NCBI RefSeq assembly: GCF_001418685.1
Contig: NZ_LIVM01000007.1
Span: forward strand, 62,001-126,000
DNA length: 64,000 nt
Direction of reading: 5' to 3'
DNA from: Apibacter mensalis
GTDB lineage: Bacteria; Bacteroidota; Bacteroidia; Flavobacteriales; Weeksellaceae
The notes under the pieces were generated by a model that had not been told where the DNA came from, did no database searches, and worked only from the letters and a program-made list of their open reading frames with translations. How positions within the stretch are numbered: the stretch's first letter is position 1; every line of letters begins with the position of its first letter. Position numbers and translations under genes: made by a program. Positions 1-7,899 of this stretch are shown here, in pieces.

Positions 1-716
1 CATGAAGATAATTTTAGAATTGCAGGTCCACTTAATCCCCAATGAGTGATAAGTAAAGGACCAAATTCCTTAATCTTTATTGAAGAAATATGTATTTCGG
101 CTTCAGGAAAAGAAATTCCTTGTAAATTATGAAGCAATGGATCATTACATATAAAGGTAAACAAGCTGGGGACAGGAGGTATGATAGTGTGTCCTAATTG
201 ATTTAAGATTTTCCACATTTTCATGGAGCTTCCTGTTGCAATAACTAAAGTATCGGCATAATAGCTAGAATCAGTTGTAATAACTTCAAATTTATCCTTG
301 AATTTTTTAATAGTTATTACTGATGAATTGTAATGAATTTCTATATTTTCTTTTTTAGTTTGCTGAATAAAAGTATCTATAATGGTTTGAGAAGAGTTAG
401 ATTCGGGAAAAACTCTATTATCATTTTCAATTTTCAAATTAACTCCTTTTTGCAAAAACCATTCAAACGTATCTGATGGTTGAAAATAATTAAATACACT
501 TACCAGTTCTTTGGATCCTCTAGGATAGTATTTTACAAGTTTATTAGGTGAAAAACAAGCATGAGTAATATTACACCTTCCTCCGCCTGAGATTTTTAAT
601 TTCTGTAGTGGTTTTTTAGCTTGTTCCAATATAATAGTTTTCCATTTACTGTGATGGATGTTGGAAGCTAAAAAAAAACCGGAAGCCCCGCCTCCTATAA
701 TTATAAGCTTTTTCAC
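1..716 (-). CDS. NAD(P)/FAD-dependent oxidoreductase, HI0933/BaiN-like (partial, C-terminus outside window)
   Basis: The minus-strand frame stays open from a GTG at 716 to the window edge, giving about 238 residues. The N-terminus KKLIIIGGGASGFFLA is a Rossmann FAD-binding GxGxxG motif. It is followed by LQKLKISGGGRCNITHA, the signature of the HI0933-like flavoprotein family (YhiN/BaiN). Further on there is a PPVPSLF stretch and a THWGLSGPAIL stretch, also typical of the family. GTG is the only plausible start, because an in-frame ATG just upstream is followed at once by a stop codon. It lies 83 bp downstream of the wzc-like gene, with a hairpin between, so it is probably a separate unit. The physiological substrate of this family is generally unknown. 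The family assignment is firm; the specific function is not. Confidence 0.85.
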   Translation of the reverse strand, partial: MKKLIIIGGGASGFFLASNIHHSKWKTIILEQAKKPLQKLKISGGGRCNITHACFSPNKLVKYYPRGSKELVSVFNYFQPSDTFEWFLQKGVNLKIENDNRVFPESNSSQTIIDTFIQQTKKENIEIHYNSSVITIKKFKDKFEVITTDSSYYADTLVIATGSSMKMWKILNQLGHTIIPPVPSLFTFICNDPLLHNLQGISFPEAEIHISSIKIKEFGPLLITHWGLSGPAILKLSS

Positions 717-770
717 TTACATTTAGCTAAATTTTAAACAAAATTTTTTGAGAATATTTATTTTATAATA

Positions 771-796
771 AAGGTTGGAATATGTTCCAACCTTTT
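771..796 (-). terminator. Hairpin after the wzc-like gene
   Basis: AAGGTTGGAA and TTCCAACCTT form a perfect 10-bp stem with a 4-nt loop just past the stop of the tyrosine kinase gene. The following T-run on the minus strand is weak (TTTATT), so termination is probable rather than certain. Confidence 0.6.
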
Positions 797-799
797 CAA

Positions 800-3310
800 T
801 TATCCTTTCTTAAATAAACGTTTTATTCTAGATAATAATGAATTGTCATAGTTTTCATCTTCTTCAAAATATCCATATCCGTAACCATATCCATATCCAT
901 ATCCGTAACCATAACCGTATCCATAGCCTCCAGGGTTTACGTAATCATTGAAAATAATTCCAATATGATTTACTTCATCATTATTATATTTCTCATTAAT
1001 TCCTTTTAAAAGCTGCTTATAAGTATAATTGCATCTGGTAACATATATTCTGGCATCAGAAAGACCCATAAGATCATACGCATCAATTACTAAACCTACA
1101 GGTGGAGAATCGATGATAATATAATCATACATTCCTCTTAATTTTTTGATTAACTCTTCATTTTCTAAACTAATCAATAGTTCCCCCGGATTAGGTGGTA
1201 TAGGTCCGGCCGGAATAAGATCTAAATTTTCGTATTCAGTTTTCTTAATAATTTCATCTAGAGAATTTGATCCGGATAAATATCCAGACAATCCGACTTT
1301 ATTACTGATTTTAAAATCATCAAAGATTCTAGGTTTTCTCAAATCCATTCCAACCAAAACCGTCTTTTTACCACTTAATGCTAAGACTGAAGCTAAATTT
1401 ATTGCTATAAACGTTTTACCTTCACTCCCAATAGAAGAAGTTATTAAGAAAACTTTACCTCCTTTAACCTCCTTTTCGTTATATAGAAATCTCAAGTTGG
1501 ATCTAATAGCTCTAAAACTTTCAGATATGCTTGATTTTGGTCTAACTAATACAGCTAAATTATTTTCAGTGTTTTTTGGTCCTATGGTGCCAATAATTGG
1601 GATTTTAGTAGTTGATTTTAAATCAGAAATTAATTTGATTTTATTATCCAACAGTTCGATTAAAAATAATAAAATAAAAGGAATAACTAATGAAATCCCA
1701 ATATATTTATATTTATTTTTCTGGGTGTTAGGTGTAATGGGAGCTTGTCCGGTATTTTTTGCTTTATCTAATACAGTAATATCAGAAATTGTAGTAGCTT
1801 TTCTCATTTCTGCCTCAGATAATTTGTCTAAAAGAGTGTTGTAAATTCCATCATTTAATAAATAACCCCTTTGGGCATTTACAAATAATCGTTCTTTTTC
1901 CGGAAGAGATTCAATATCTAATTCTAAATTACTTATTTGATTATTGATATTTTTTAAACTAGCAGAAAGATCTTTAGACGAATTATTTAGAAGAGATATA
2001 ACTTTATTCTTAGCATTATTAATTTTATAATTTATTTCATTAATGGGTTCGGAATTATCTCTGTATATTAATAATAAATCTCTTTTTTCTTGCTCTAATG
2101 TTTGAACATTTTGCAACAAACCATCTATATTATTATCCGATGTACCTAAAATATCTCCATTCAAATAGGTATTTTTGTCGAATGATGTTTTTTTAAAATT
2201 ATTTAAGATTTCTATTTTTGATTTTAACTCTTCTCTTTTAAGATCTAATGTTTGTATTTTAGATAAAATAACACTGATACTTACATCTGATTTTGAAAAA
2301 ATCTTATTGTCTTTCTGAACCTTCTGAAATACAACTGTTGAACTATCTAATTTCTTTTTAGTTATTTTAAGTTGGTTTTTAATAAAATCAATGGTGTTTA
2401 AATTGACTTTATTTTTATCTTCCAGTCTTTTTTTAATTAATTCTTCAACAGACTTATTTAAGAAATTAATCGTTCCATTTAAACTTAATCCTTTTTTAGT
2501 AATAATCATAATAGAAGGAAGGTCTTGATCAAAATCAATGGAAACTAAAGATTTTATCTTGGATACGGAATAATTTATAGTTGATAAATAAAAATAAAAA
2601 CTTAGGTCAGTGATATGATCCCCAAATCTACCACCATATTCTTTATTTTTTACAAATTTAAATTTTAAATTGTTTGTTTTTATCCAAGTATTTAAAGGAA
2701 CAATAAGTTCTTTAACATACTTGTCTTTACGAAAATAATAATTTTCATTGGTGAAAAGGAAACAAGTTTCATTTAAATAATCAGGAAACGTAAGTTTAAA
2801 TTTGTTATTAGGAAGTATATCGACTTTAACGTCTGAATATAAAGCTTGGGGATATTTTGTATCTACTACAACTTTAAAAGGAATATCCACATAATCTATT
2901 TCTGTAGTTTTAATATTTCCTTTTAAATAATAATTTATAAATAAATCTAGAGACTTAACAAGATTTTCATTATGTGTTCTTGAAGTTAATAATTTTTTAT
3001 AGTATATTCCTTGTGTAGCTCCAGAATTTCCGCCCCAAATAAAATTTATAGACTGATTGGGAGCCAAGACGCTTGACGTACCGGAAGATATACTAACCGT
3101 GGTAGACGATTGGTAAAATCGATCTGAAAAACGATTTACGAGGAAAGCTACAGTCCATCCAAATATAAAAGCGATTAAAAACCAATACCAATTTTTTATA
3201 AGCCTTCGAATAAATCTTTCAAAACTAAAAAAATTATTTTCCAAAAAATCGGAATTTTTATTTTTTTGTGATTTATTATGATGAGTATTTTGCTGATCAG
3301 TAGTATTCAT
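800..3310 (-). CDS. wzc: Wzc-like polysaccharide co-polymerase / tyrosine autokinase
   Basis: This 836-aa inner-membrane protein controls chain length and export of a surface polysaccharide. A first membrane segment lies at about residues 41-59 (WYWFLIAFIFGWTVAFLVN). A long, charged, coiled-coil-rich periplasmic region follows, then a second membrane segment at about 537-555. The cytoplasmic BY-kinase domain has a Walker A motif (GSEGKT, about 627), a Walker A' motif (VLVGMDLRKPR) and a Walker B motif (DYIIIDSPP, about 727). The C-terminus carries ten consecutive Tyr-Gly dipeptides and then an acidic EEDENYD segment. This is an unusually regular form of the tyrosine cluster that such kinases autophosphorylate. 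It is the last gene of the five-gene polysaccharide operon, 18 bp after the Wza-like gene. The length is typical of fused Wzz-kinase proteins of Bacteroidota. Confidence 0.93.
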   Translation of the reverse strand: MNTTDQQNTHHNKSQKNKNSDFLENNFFSFERFIRRLIKNWYWFLIAFIFGWTVAFLVNRFSDRFYQSSTTVSISSGTSSVLAPNQSINFIWGGNSGATQGIYYKKLLTSRTHNENLVKSLDLFINYYLKGNIKTTEIDYVDIPFKVVVDTKYPQALYSDVKVDILPNNKFKLTFPDYLNETCFLFTNENYYFRKDKYVKELIVPLNTWIKTNNLKFKFVKNKEYGGRFGDHITDLSFYFYLSTINYSVSKIKSLVSIDFDQDLPSIMIITKKGLSLNGTINFLNKSVEELIKKRLEDKNKVNLNTIDFIKNQLKITKKKLDSSTVVFQKVQKDNKIFSKSDVSISVILSKIQTLDLKREELKSKIEILNNFKKTSFDKNTYLNGDILGTSDNNIDGLLQNVQTLEQEKRDLLLIYRDNSEPINEINYKINNAKNKVISLLNNSSKDLSASLKNINNQISNLELDIESLPEKERLFVNAQRGYLLNDGIYNTLLDKLSEAEMRKATTISDITVLDKAKNTGQAPITPNTQKNKYKYIGISLVIPFILLFLIELLDNKIKLISDLKSTTKIPIIGTIGPKNTENNLAVLVRPKSSISESFRAIRSNLRFLYNEKEVKGGKVFLITSSIGSEGKTFIAINLASVLALSGKKTVLVGMDLRKPRIFDDFKISNKVGLSGYLSGSNSLDEIIKKTEYENLDLIPAGPIPPNPGELLISLENEELIKKLRGMYDYIIIDSPPVGLVIDAYDLMGLSDARIYVTRCNYTYKQLLKGINEKYNNDEVNHIGIIFNDYVNPGGYGYGYGYGYGYGYGYGYGYFEEDENYDNSLLSRIKRLFKKG

Positions 3311-3328
3311 GTTTCGATACTGGAATTA

Positions 3329-4135
3329 TTATAATGTTTTGAAAAATAAATACGTTGTGATTGCTTGAATACCTACAGATAGGAATTGTGTAACATCTCC
3401 AATAGTGGTACCTCCTCCTAAACCAGATATTTTCTCTTTTAGTGGGTCAATAATTATTTGATCTCCAGATTGTAAATAAAAATAAGGGGAATTTAAAATA
3501 TCATCACGAGTTATATCAAGTACAATATTTTTTTTCCCTTCTGGGTACTCTCTAATTATTCTAATATGTCTTCTGTCTGCGTATCTTGTTAAATCACCGG
3601 ATTTTGCTATGGCTTGCAACAAATCAACTCTATTGGATAATTCCATTTTTTCACCCGGTGAAGCAATTTCTCCTACCATATAATATTTGATTGCACCTAT
3701 ATTCATTCGAACTTCTGCCTTTCCGTCGTTATATAAAACCTCATTCAGTCTAGCCTGAACTAAATCTGTTATTTCATGTAAAGTTAATCCATACACATAA
3801 AATTCTCCTAATCCGTATATGGAAATATAGCCATTAGCATCAACAATTAATCCACTTGTTCTTAATCTGCCATCCCCATTATTGGCACCTCCTTTAAATG
3901 CAGTAGTATTTTCTTCACTTAAAAATCTGGAAGCATTTTTATCCGAAGTAATAAGAGTCATAGCTAAAATGTCATCTTTTTTCACCCTGTAATTTTCATA
4001 AATTACCGGTACTAATCCATATTGGTTATATTGTAGATTTTCACTGGGCTGAAGATACTTTAAGTCTTTAACTCCAATGCAAGAACTTAAAAATAAAGCA
4101 AAAGAAATAATAAAAAAAACTTGATTGAATTTCAT
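3329..4135 (-). CDS. wza: Wza-like polysaccharide export lipoprotein (SLBB domain)
   Basis: The 268-aa product starts with a lipoprotein signal peptide whose lipobox is FLSSC, so it is predicted to be anchored in the outer membrane. A Poly_export domain follows (YRVKKDDILAMTL, then GLIVDANGYISIYGLGEFYVYGL). After that comes a SLBB-type segment (YMVGEIASPGEKMEL, LLQAIAKSGDLTRYADRRHI). Homologues form the outer-membrane channel for capsule or exopolysaccharide and work with Wzc-type co-polymerases, and here the Wzc-like gene lies 18 bp downstream. A hydrophobic C-terminal segment (IQAITTYLFF) could be the amphipathic membrane-spanning helix seen in Wza. It is shorter than E. coli Wza, as is usual for this phylum. 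Confidence 0.92.
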   Translation of the reverse strand: MKFNQVFFIISFALFLSSCIGVKDLKYLQPSENLQYNQYGLVPVIYENYRVKKDDILAMTLITSDKNASRFLSEENTTAFKGGANNGDGRLRTSGLIVDANGYISIYGLGEFYVYGLTLHEITDLVQARLNEVLYNDGKAEVRMNIGAIKYYMVGEIASPGEKMELSNRVDLLQAIAKSGDLTRYADRRHIRIIREYPEGKKNIVLDITRDDILNSPYFYLQSGDQIIIDPLKEKISGLGGGTTIGDVTQFLSVGIQAITTYLFFKTL

Positions 4136-4160
4136 ATAATAACTTAAACTGCAAAAATAG

Positions 4161-5207
4161 TTATTTTTTTATTAATTGCATAAGATTAGTAGTTTCTGTT
4201 TCAATATTTATTATATCGTAATTATTTAAATCTATTTTTTTATAATCGGAAATATAATCATCGATTTTTTCAAAATGAAAATATAATTCCTCTTCAAATT
4301 TTTCAAATTTAGGGATACTATCTAAATATACAATTTTGGGTATGAAATTAAGATCTAATTTTTGTAAAAATGTGTTTAACAGTGCATCAATATTAAAAGA
4401 ATTTCCCATATTTATTATAAAAATGCCTGAGTAATTAGCAGGAGAAGCTATTTCAATCAATCCCTTTGAAGCTTGATACTTAGAAATAAAGAAACGTTTC
4501 ATATTTCTATTGGTAATAGTAATTGGTAATTGATTTTCAATTTGATATTTAAATATGGTGAAAACCGATCCGCTACTGTTAAAAACATTACCAAAACGTA
4601 TTATTTTAATTTTTATATGATTAGGATTTGTATCCCCCAAAATTTTTTTTAATAAATATAATTCCGAAATCCTTTTAGATATTCCCATAATATTTATGGG
4701 ATTTACAGCTTTATCAGTTGAAATGAATATAAATTGTTCTGTAAAGCAATTATTAGTTGCAATTTCTAATAAATTTATAGTTGCATTTACATTCACAGAT
4801 ATAGATTCATCAACATTATTTTCTAAAATATCTATATGTTTATAAGCAGCTGCGTGGTAGATAATTTGAATCGGAAATAATGAAAAAATTTTTTCCAGTA
4901 ATTTTTTATTTCTAATATCACCCAGAAATAAATGTAAACGATTGTTTTCAATCTCTTTTTTAAATTTTAGTTTGATTTTGAATATGGCATATTCTGAATG
5001 ATCGATGATTATAACTTTTTTACACTTATTCTCCAATAATCTTTGTACTAGTATGCTTCCTATTGAACCACCACCACCGGTAACTAAAACAATTTTATGA
5101 TCAAAATAAGAAAATTCTTTTAATGAATAATCTATTTTTTTATTAAATAATTCTTCAAAAGAAATAGTCTGGTTATAAATTTTGATTATATCTTCTTTAT
5201 TTGGCAT
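4161..5207 (-). CDS. FlaA1/PglF-type nucleotide-sugar 4,6-dehydratase (CapD-like)
   Basis: This 348-aa extended short-chain dehydrogenase has an N-terminal NAD(P)-binding motif VTGGGGSIGS at about residue 43. It also has the ISTDKAVNPINIMGISKR segment, in which Met replaces the usual catalytic Tyr of YxxxK. That Met-x-x-x-Lys form is characteristic of UDP-GlcNAc 4,6-dehydratases such as FlaA1, WbpM and PglF. Unlike WbpM or PglF it has no N-terminal membrane domain, so it should be a soluble enzyme like FlaA1. The aminotransferase gene lies directly upstream (6-bp gap), which suggests that the two make a UDP-4-amino-4,6-dideoxy sugar. Whether the 5-epimerising or non-epimerising type is present cannot be read from the sequence. 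Confidence 0.85.
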   Translation of the reverse strand: MPNKEDIIKIYNQTISFEELFNKKIDYSLKEFSYFDHKIVLVTGGGGSIGSILVQRLLENKCKKVIIIDHSEYAIFKIKLKFKKEIENNRLHLFLGDIRNKKLLEKIFSLFPIQIIYHAAAYKHIDILENNVDESISVNVNATINLLEIATNNCFTEQFIFISTDKAVNPINIMGISKRISELYLLKKILGDTNPNHIKIKIIRFGNVFNSSGSVFTIFKYQIENQLPITITNRNMKRFFISKYQASKGLIEIASPANYSGIFIINMGNSFNIDALLNTFLQKLDLNFIPKIVYLDSIPKFEKFEEELYFHFEKIDDYISDYKKIDLNNYDIINIETETTNLMQLIKK

Positions 5208-5213
5208 TATTTA

Positions 5214-6332
5214 TTAAATATTTTTATCAATTATAGTAATAATCTTATTTAAATCTTCTTCATTTAAACTATCTCCGGAAGGAAGGCAAAGTCCATTTTT
5301 GAAAAGCGTATTTTCAAAATAAGAATCACCATAAAAAGAAAAATTTTTAAAAGCTTTTTGTCTATTTAATGGATTCCAAAGAAATCTTGCTTCAATGTTA
5401 TTTTTTTCAAGTAAACTTTTAATCTTTTTATTTATGGAAGCAGGAAATATAAAAGCACTCAACCATCTATTGGAAAAACTGTTACTTAATTCTTTTTGAT
5501 AGTCAATAGCAAATTTGTTTTTTAAGTTTGAAAGGTAATAATTAAAAATATTTCTTCTTCTGTTTACTTTTTTTTCCAATTTGTCAAATTGTGCACTTCC
5601 TAAAGCTGATAGAATATTGCTTGACGAATAGTTATATCCTATTTCGTTATGTTTATAATAATCCACTTTTTCTTTCGCTTGAAAAGCTAACTTTTCAGCA
5701 TAGTTATATTTTTCTTTATTAGGTAATATGAGTGCTCCTCCTTGAGATGTAGTAATAATTTTATTTCCATTAAATGATAAAATACCATATTTGCCTATGG
5801 ATCCTAGGGGTTTATTATGATAGAACGAACCTAACGCCTCAGCAGCATCTTCAATAATGGTAATGTTATTATTATTGCATATATCAATAATTTTTTTCAT
5901 TTGTGCAGACATTCCGTAGATATGAGCCACAATTAATACTTTGGTTATAATACCTTTTTTTTTTAAATCTTCAATTGCACATTGGAGAAATTCCGGTGAT
6001 AGGTTCCATGTTTCTTTTTCAGAACCGATAAAAATGGGAATGGCTTTTTCATATACAATTGGAAAAGCAGTTGCTGCAAAGGTAAAGTTAGAACATAATA
6101 TATAATCTCCTTCTTTAACTCCGGCTAATTTTAAAGCCAGGTGAATTGATGAAGTTCCGCTGTTAGTCAATAAAATATCTTTATTAAAATAATTTGATAA
6201 TTTACTTGTAAAATCTTTTGTATAGGAACCATAAGGAGAAATCCATCCACTTTTTAAGGCTCGAACAACATTTTCTATTTCTGAATGATCAATAGTTGGA
6301 GGAGATAAATATATCTTAATGTCTTTATTCAC
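5214..6332 (-). CDS. DegT/DnrJ/EryC1/StrS family sugar aminotransferase (PglE-like)
   Basis: The 372-aa protein belongs to the PLP-dependent nucleotide-sugar aminotransferases. It begins with IYLSPPTIDHSEIENVVRAL and continues with GWISPYGSYTKDF. An SGTSSIHLAL motif (LLTNSGTSSIHLALKLAG) contributes to the PLP phosphate site. EDAAEALGS contains the conserved PLP-contacting Asp, and SFNGNKIITTSQGGAL contains the Schiff-base Lys. These motifs match PglE/PseC-type enzymes that aminate the 4-keto sugar made by a 4,6-dehydratase. The matching dehydratase gene follows 6 bp downstream. The gene overlaps the end of the WecA-like gene by 8 bp, which suggests translational coupling. The exact amino sugar is inferred only from the pairing. 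Confidence 0.9.
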   Translation of the reverse strand: MNKDIKIYLSPPTIDHSEIENVVRALKSGWISPYGSYTKDFTSKLSNYFNKDILLTNSGTSSIHLALKLAGVKEGDYILCSNFTFAATAFPIVYEKAIPIFIGSEKETWNLSPEFLQCAIEDLKKKGIITKVLIVAHIYGMSAQMKKIIDICNNNNITIIEDAAEALGSFYHNKPLGSIGKYGILSFNGNKIITTSQGGALILPNKEKYNYAEKLAFQAKEKVDYYKHNEIGYNYSSSNILSALGSAQFDKLEKKVNRRRNIFNYYLSNLKNKFAIDYQKELSNSFSNRWLSAFIFPASINKKIKSLLEKNNIEARFLWNPLNRQKAFKNFSFYGDSYFENTLFKNGLCLPSGDSLNEEDLNKIITIIDKNI

Positions 6333-7446
6333 GCTTTTTGGTTTTTATCTGGGTTAAAAATAAGGGTAGAAAAGAAAATATAAATCCTAATAATAAAATT
6401 ATAACGAGTAATAAATGTACATTAATATGTCTTAAAAAATATGCAACCAGGATAACAATAGCATTTTCTGTAACTATAACTAATGATACTTGTTTGTGAG
6501 ATAAGCCCATACGTAAATATCTATGATGCATATGGTTTTTATCTGCCTTAAAAGGGGAGCGTCTTTTATAAATACGTATTATAAAAACTCCTATTGTATC
6601 AATAATCGGAATAATTAAAATGGCAATAACAATGACTGGTGCTGTTTGAATCCAGTAAACAGGAATTCCAAAAGGGTATTGCAATAAAAATAAGTTAAGA
6701 AATTTAATTCCCATAAATGAAAGTAAGAAACCTATAATCATTGATCCGGTATCGCCCATAAAAATTTTATACCTTATAGAAAAATTATAATGTAAAAATG
6801 CTAGCAAACTTCCTATAATGGTCAATGCAAGTACAATCATGGGATAATTAATTGAGCCCAATCTCCAAAAAGTTATTATAAAAGCGCAACAAACTAATAT
6901 TGCAATACCAGAAGCTAAACCATCAATACCGTCTATTAAATTGAAAGCATTTATTAAAAATATAAAAATTAAAACGGTAAATAAAATACTAAACCAATAG
7001 GGAAGTAAATTTATACCAAAAATCCCGAAGAAATGTCCTATCCTTACATTGGATCCTACAGAAATCATTAAAGCAGTAACGATTTGTGCATAAAATTTTT
7101 TGTTGGGGGCCACTACTAATATGTCATCCATTAATCCAATAAAAAAGAGGACAATTATAGCTGAAAATAAAAAAATATAGGAAGAGAATAATTCATAAGC
7201 ACATATGGATGACATAATGGTAACAGAATAAAAAATTGAAATTCCTCCCAAATTTGGAGTTTCTCTATGATGAGAACTTCTTTCCTTAGGTCTGGCCATT
7301 AAATTTTTTTTATAAGAAACTCTAATGATTTTTGGAATGGTCAAATAAGTTAATAAGAAAGAACCTATAAAGCCCAATATACATTTTAGATAGAAACTAT
7401 TAATGCCTAAAAAATCTTTAATATTTCTTATATCAAATTCTTCCAT
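6325..7446 (-). CDS. wecA: WecA-like undecaprenyl-phosphate sugar-1-phosphate transferase (GT4/MraY family)
   Basis: This 373-aa polytopic membrane protein has about eleven hydrophobic segments. The MraY/WecA family motifs are present: ARPKERSSHHRETPNLGG near the N-terminus, FIGLMDDILVVAPNKKF with the Asp-Asp pair, NAFNLIDGIDGLASG, and FMGDTGSM. A His-rich segment KNHMHHRYLRMGLSHKQ lies in the large C-terminal cytosolic loop. Such enzymes transfer a HexNAc-1-phosphate to undecaprenyl phosphate and so start synthesis of a lipid-linked glycan. It is the first gene of the minus-strand polysaccharide operon, with a candidate promoter about 55 bp upstream. It cannot be MraY of peptidoglycan synthesis by context, because the neighbours are polysaccharide genes rather than mur genes. 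Confidence 0.92.
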   Translation of the reverse strand: MEEFDIRNIKDFLGINSFYLKCILGFIGSFLLTYLTIPKIIRVSYKKNLMARPKERSSHHRETPNLGGISIFYSVTIMSSICAYELFSSYIFLFSAIIVLFFIGLMDDILVVAPNKKFYAQIVTALMISVGSNVRIGHFFGIFGINLLPYWFSILFTVLIFIFLINAFNLIDGIDGLASGIAILVCCAFIITFWRLGSINYPMIVLALTIIGSLLAFLHYNFSIRYKIFMGDTGSMIIGFLLSFMGIKFLNLFLLQYPFGIPVYWIQTAPVIVIAILIIPIIDTIGVFIIRIYKRRSPFKADKNHMHHRYLRMGLSHKQVSLVIVTENAIVILVAYFLRHINVHLLLVIILLLGFIFSFLPLFLTQIKTKKRE

Positions 7447-7501
7447 ATTTATTTAAGCTTATTTAATAACTAATGTTATTATGCAATTATTATGAATTTA
7501 A

Positions 7502-7509
7502 CAAAGATA
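7502..7509 (-). promoter_or_regulatory. -7 box for the polysaccharide operon
   Basis: Read on the minus strand this is TATCTTTG, a perfect match to the Bacteroidota TAnnTTTG element. It lies 55 bp upstream of the WecA-like start codon. No clear -33 TTTG is present at the expected spacing. Confidence 0.6.
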
Positions 7510-7622
7510 GATTTAAAAAATTAATATTTGGAATGTTTTTTATTAGAATTTTAATTGATTTTTATTTTACTAAATAACAATACAAATAAATATAACTGTT
7601 ATTAAAATTAGAAGATTAAAAT

Positions 7623-7722
7623 TTATGTGATATAAATATAGGGTGCCAGCATGTAAATAAAAACTATAAATATAGTTAAATATAAATTTAATCAAAACTA
7701 AATTTTATGTGATATAAATATA
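7623..7722. repeat. Pair of direct 18-mer repeats (7623-7640 and 7705-7722)
   Basis: The sequence TTATGTGATATAAATATA occurs twice, 82 bp apart start to start, each preceded by a similar A/T run. It lies between divergent polysaccharide and T9SS genes. It could be a regulator-binding site, or chance in very AT-rich DNA, although the TGTGATAT core is not low-complexity. Confidence 0.55.
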
Positions 7723-7863
7723 TAATAATACAAAGTGAATTAAAAATATAAATTATTAAAATTTATATAATTAGTATAAAAATTAAATAATTATATGTTT
7801 TAAATTACTTTATATTTGTTAAAAAAATATATATACAAAATAAATATATTTAAAATATTCATT

Positions 7864-7871
7864 TATATTTG
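7864..7871 (+). promoter_or_regulatory. -7 box upstream of the 1235-aa T9SS protein
   Basis: TATATTTG matches TAnnTTTG and lies 28 bp before the ATG at 7900. The same octamer precedes the other T9SS cargo gene at 58994. No convincing -33 box is visible. Confidence 0.55.
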
Positions 7872-7899
7872 CTTTGTAAATTATAAATAACATAATAAT

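Larger units (their letters stand above)
7447..7899. other. Intergenic region between divergent units, very AT-rich
   Basis: This 453-bp stretch separates the polysaccharide operon (minus) from the T9SS cargo gene (plus). It holds a promoter box for each side, listed separately, and a repeated 18-mer. I see no credible coding sequence or structured RNA in it. Confidence 0.7.

Noticed and set aside
1146..1844. 232-codon plus-strand frame opposite the Wzc-like gene
   Set aside because: It runs antisense through the kinase domain and part of the second membrane segment, has no family motifs, and the minus-strand gene carries clear Walker motifs.
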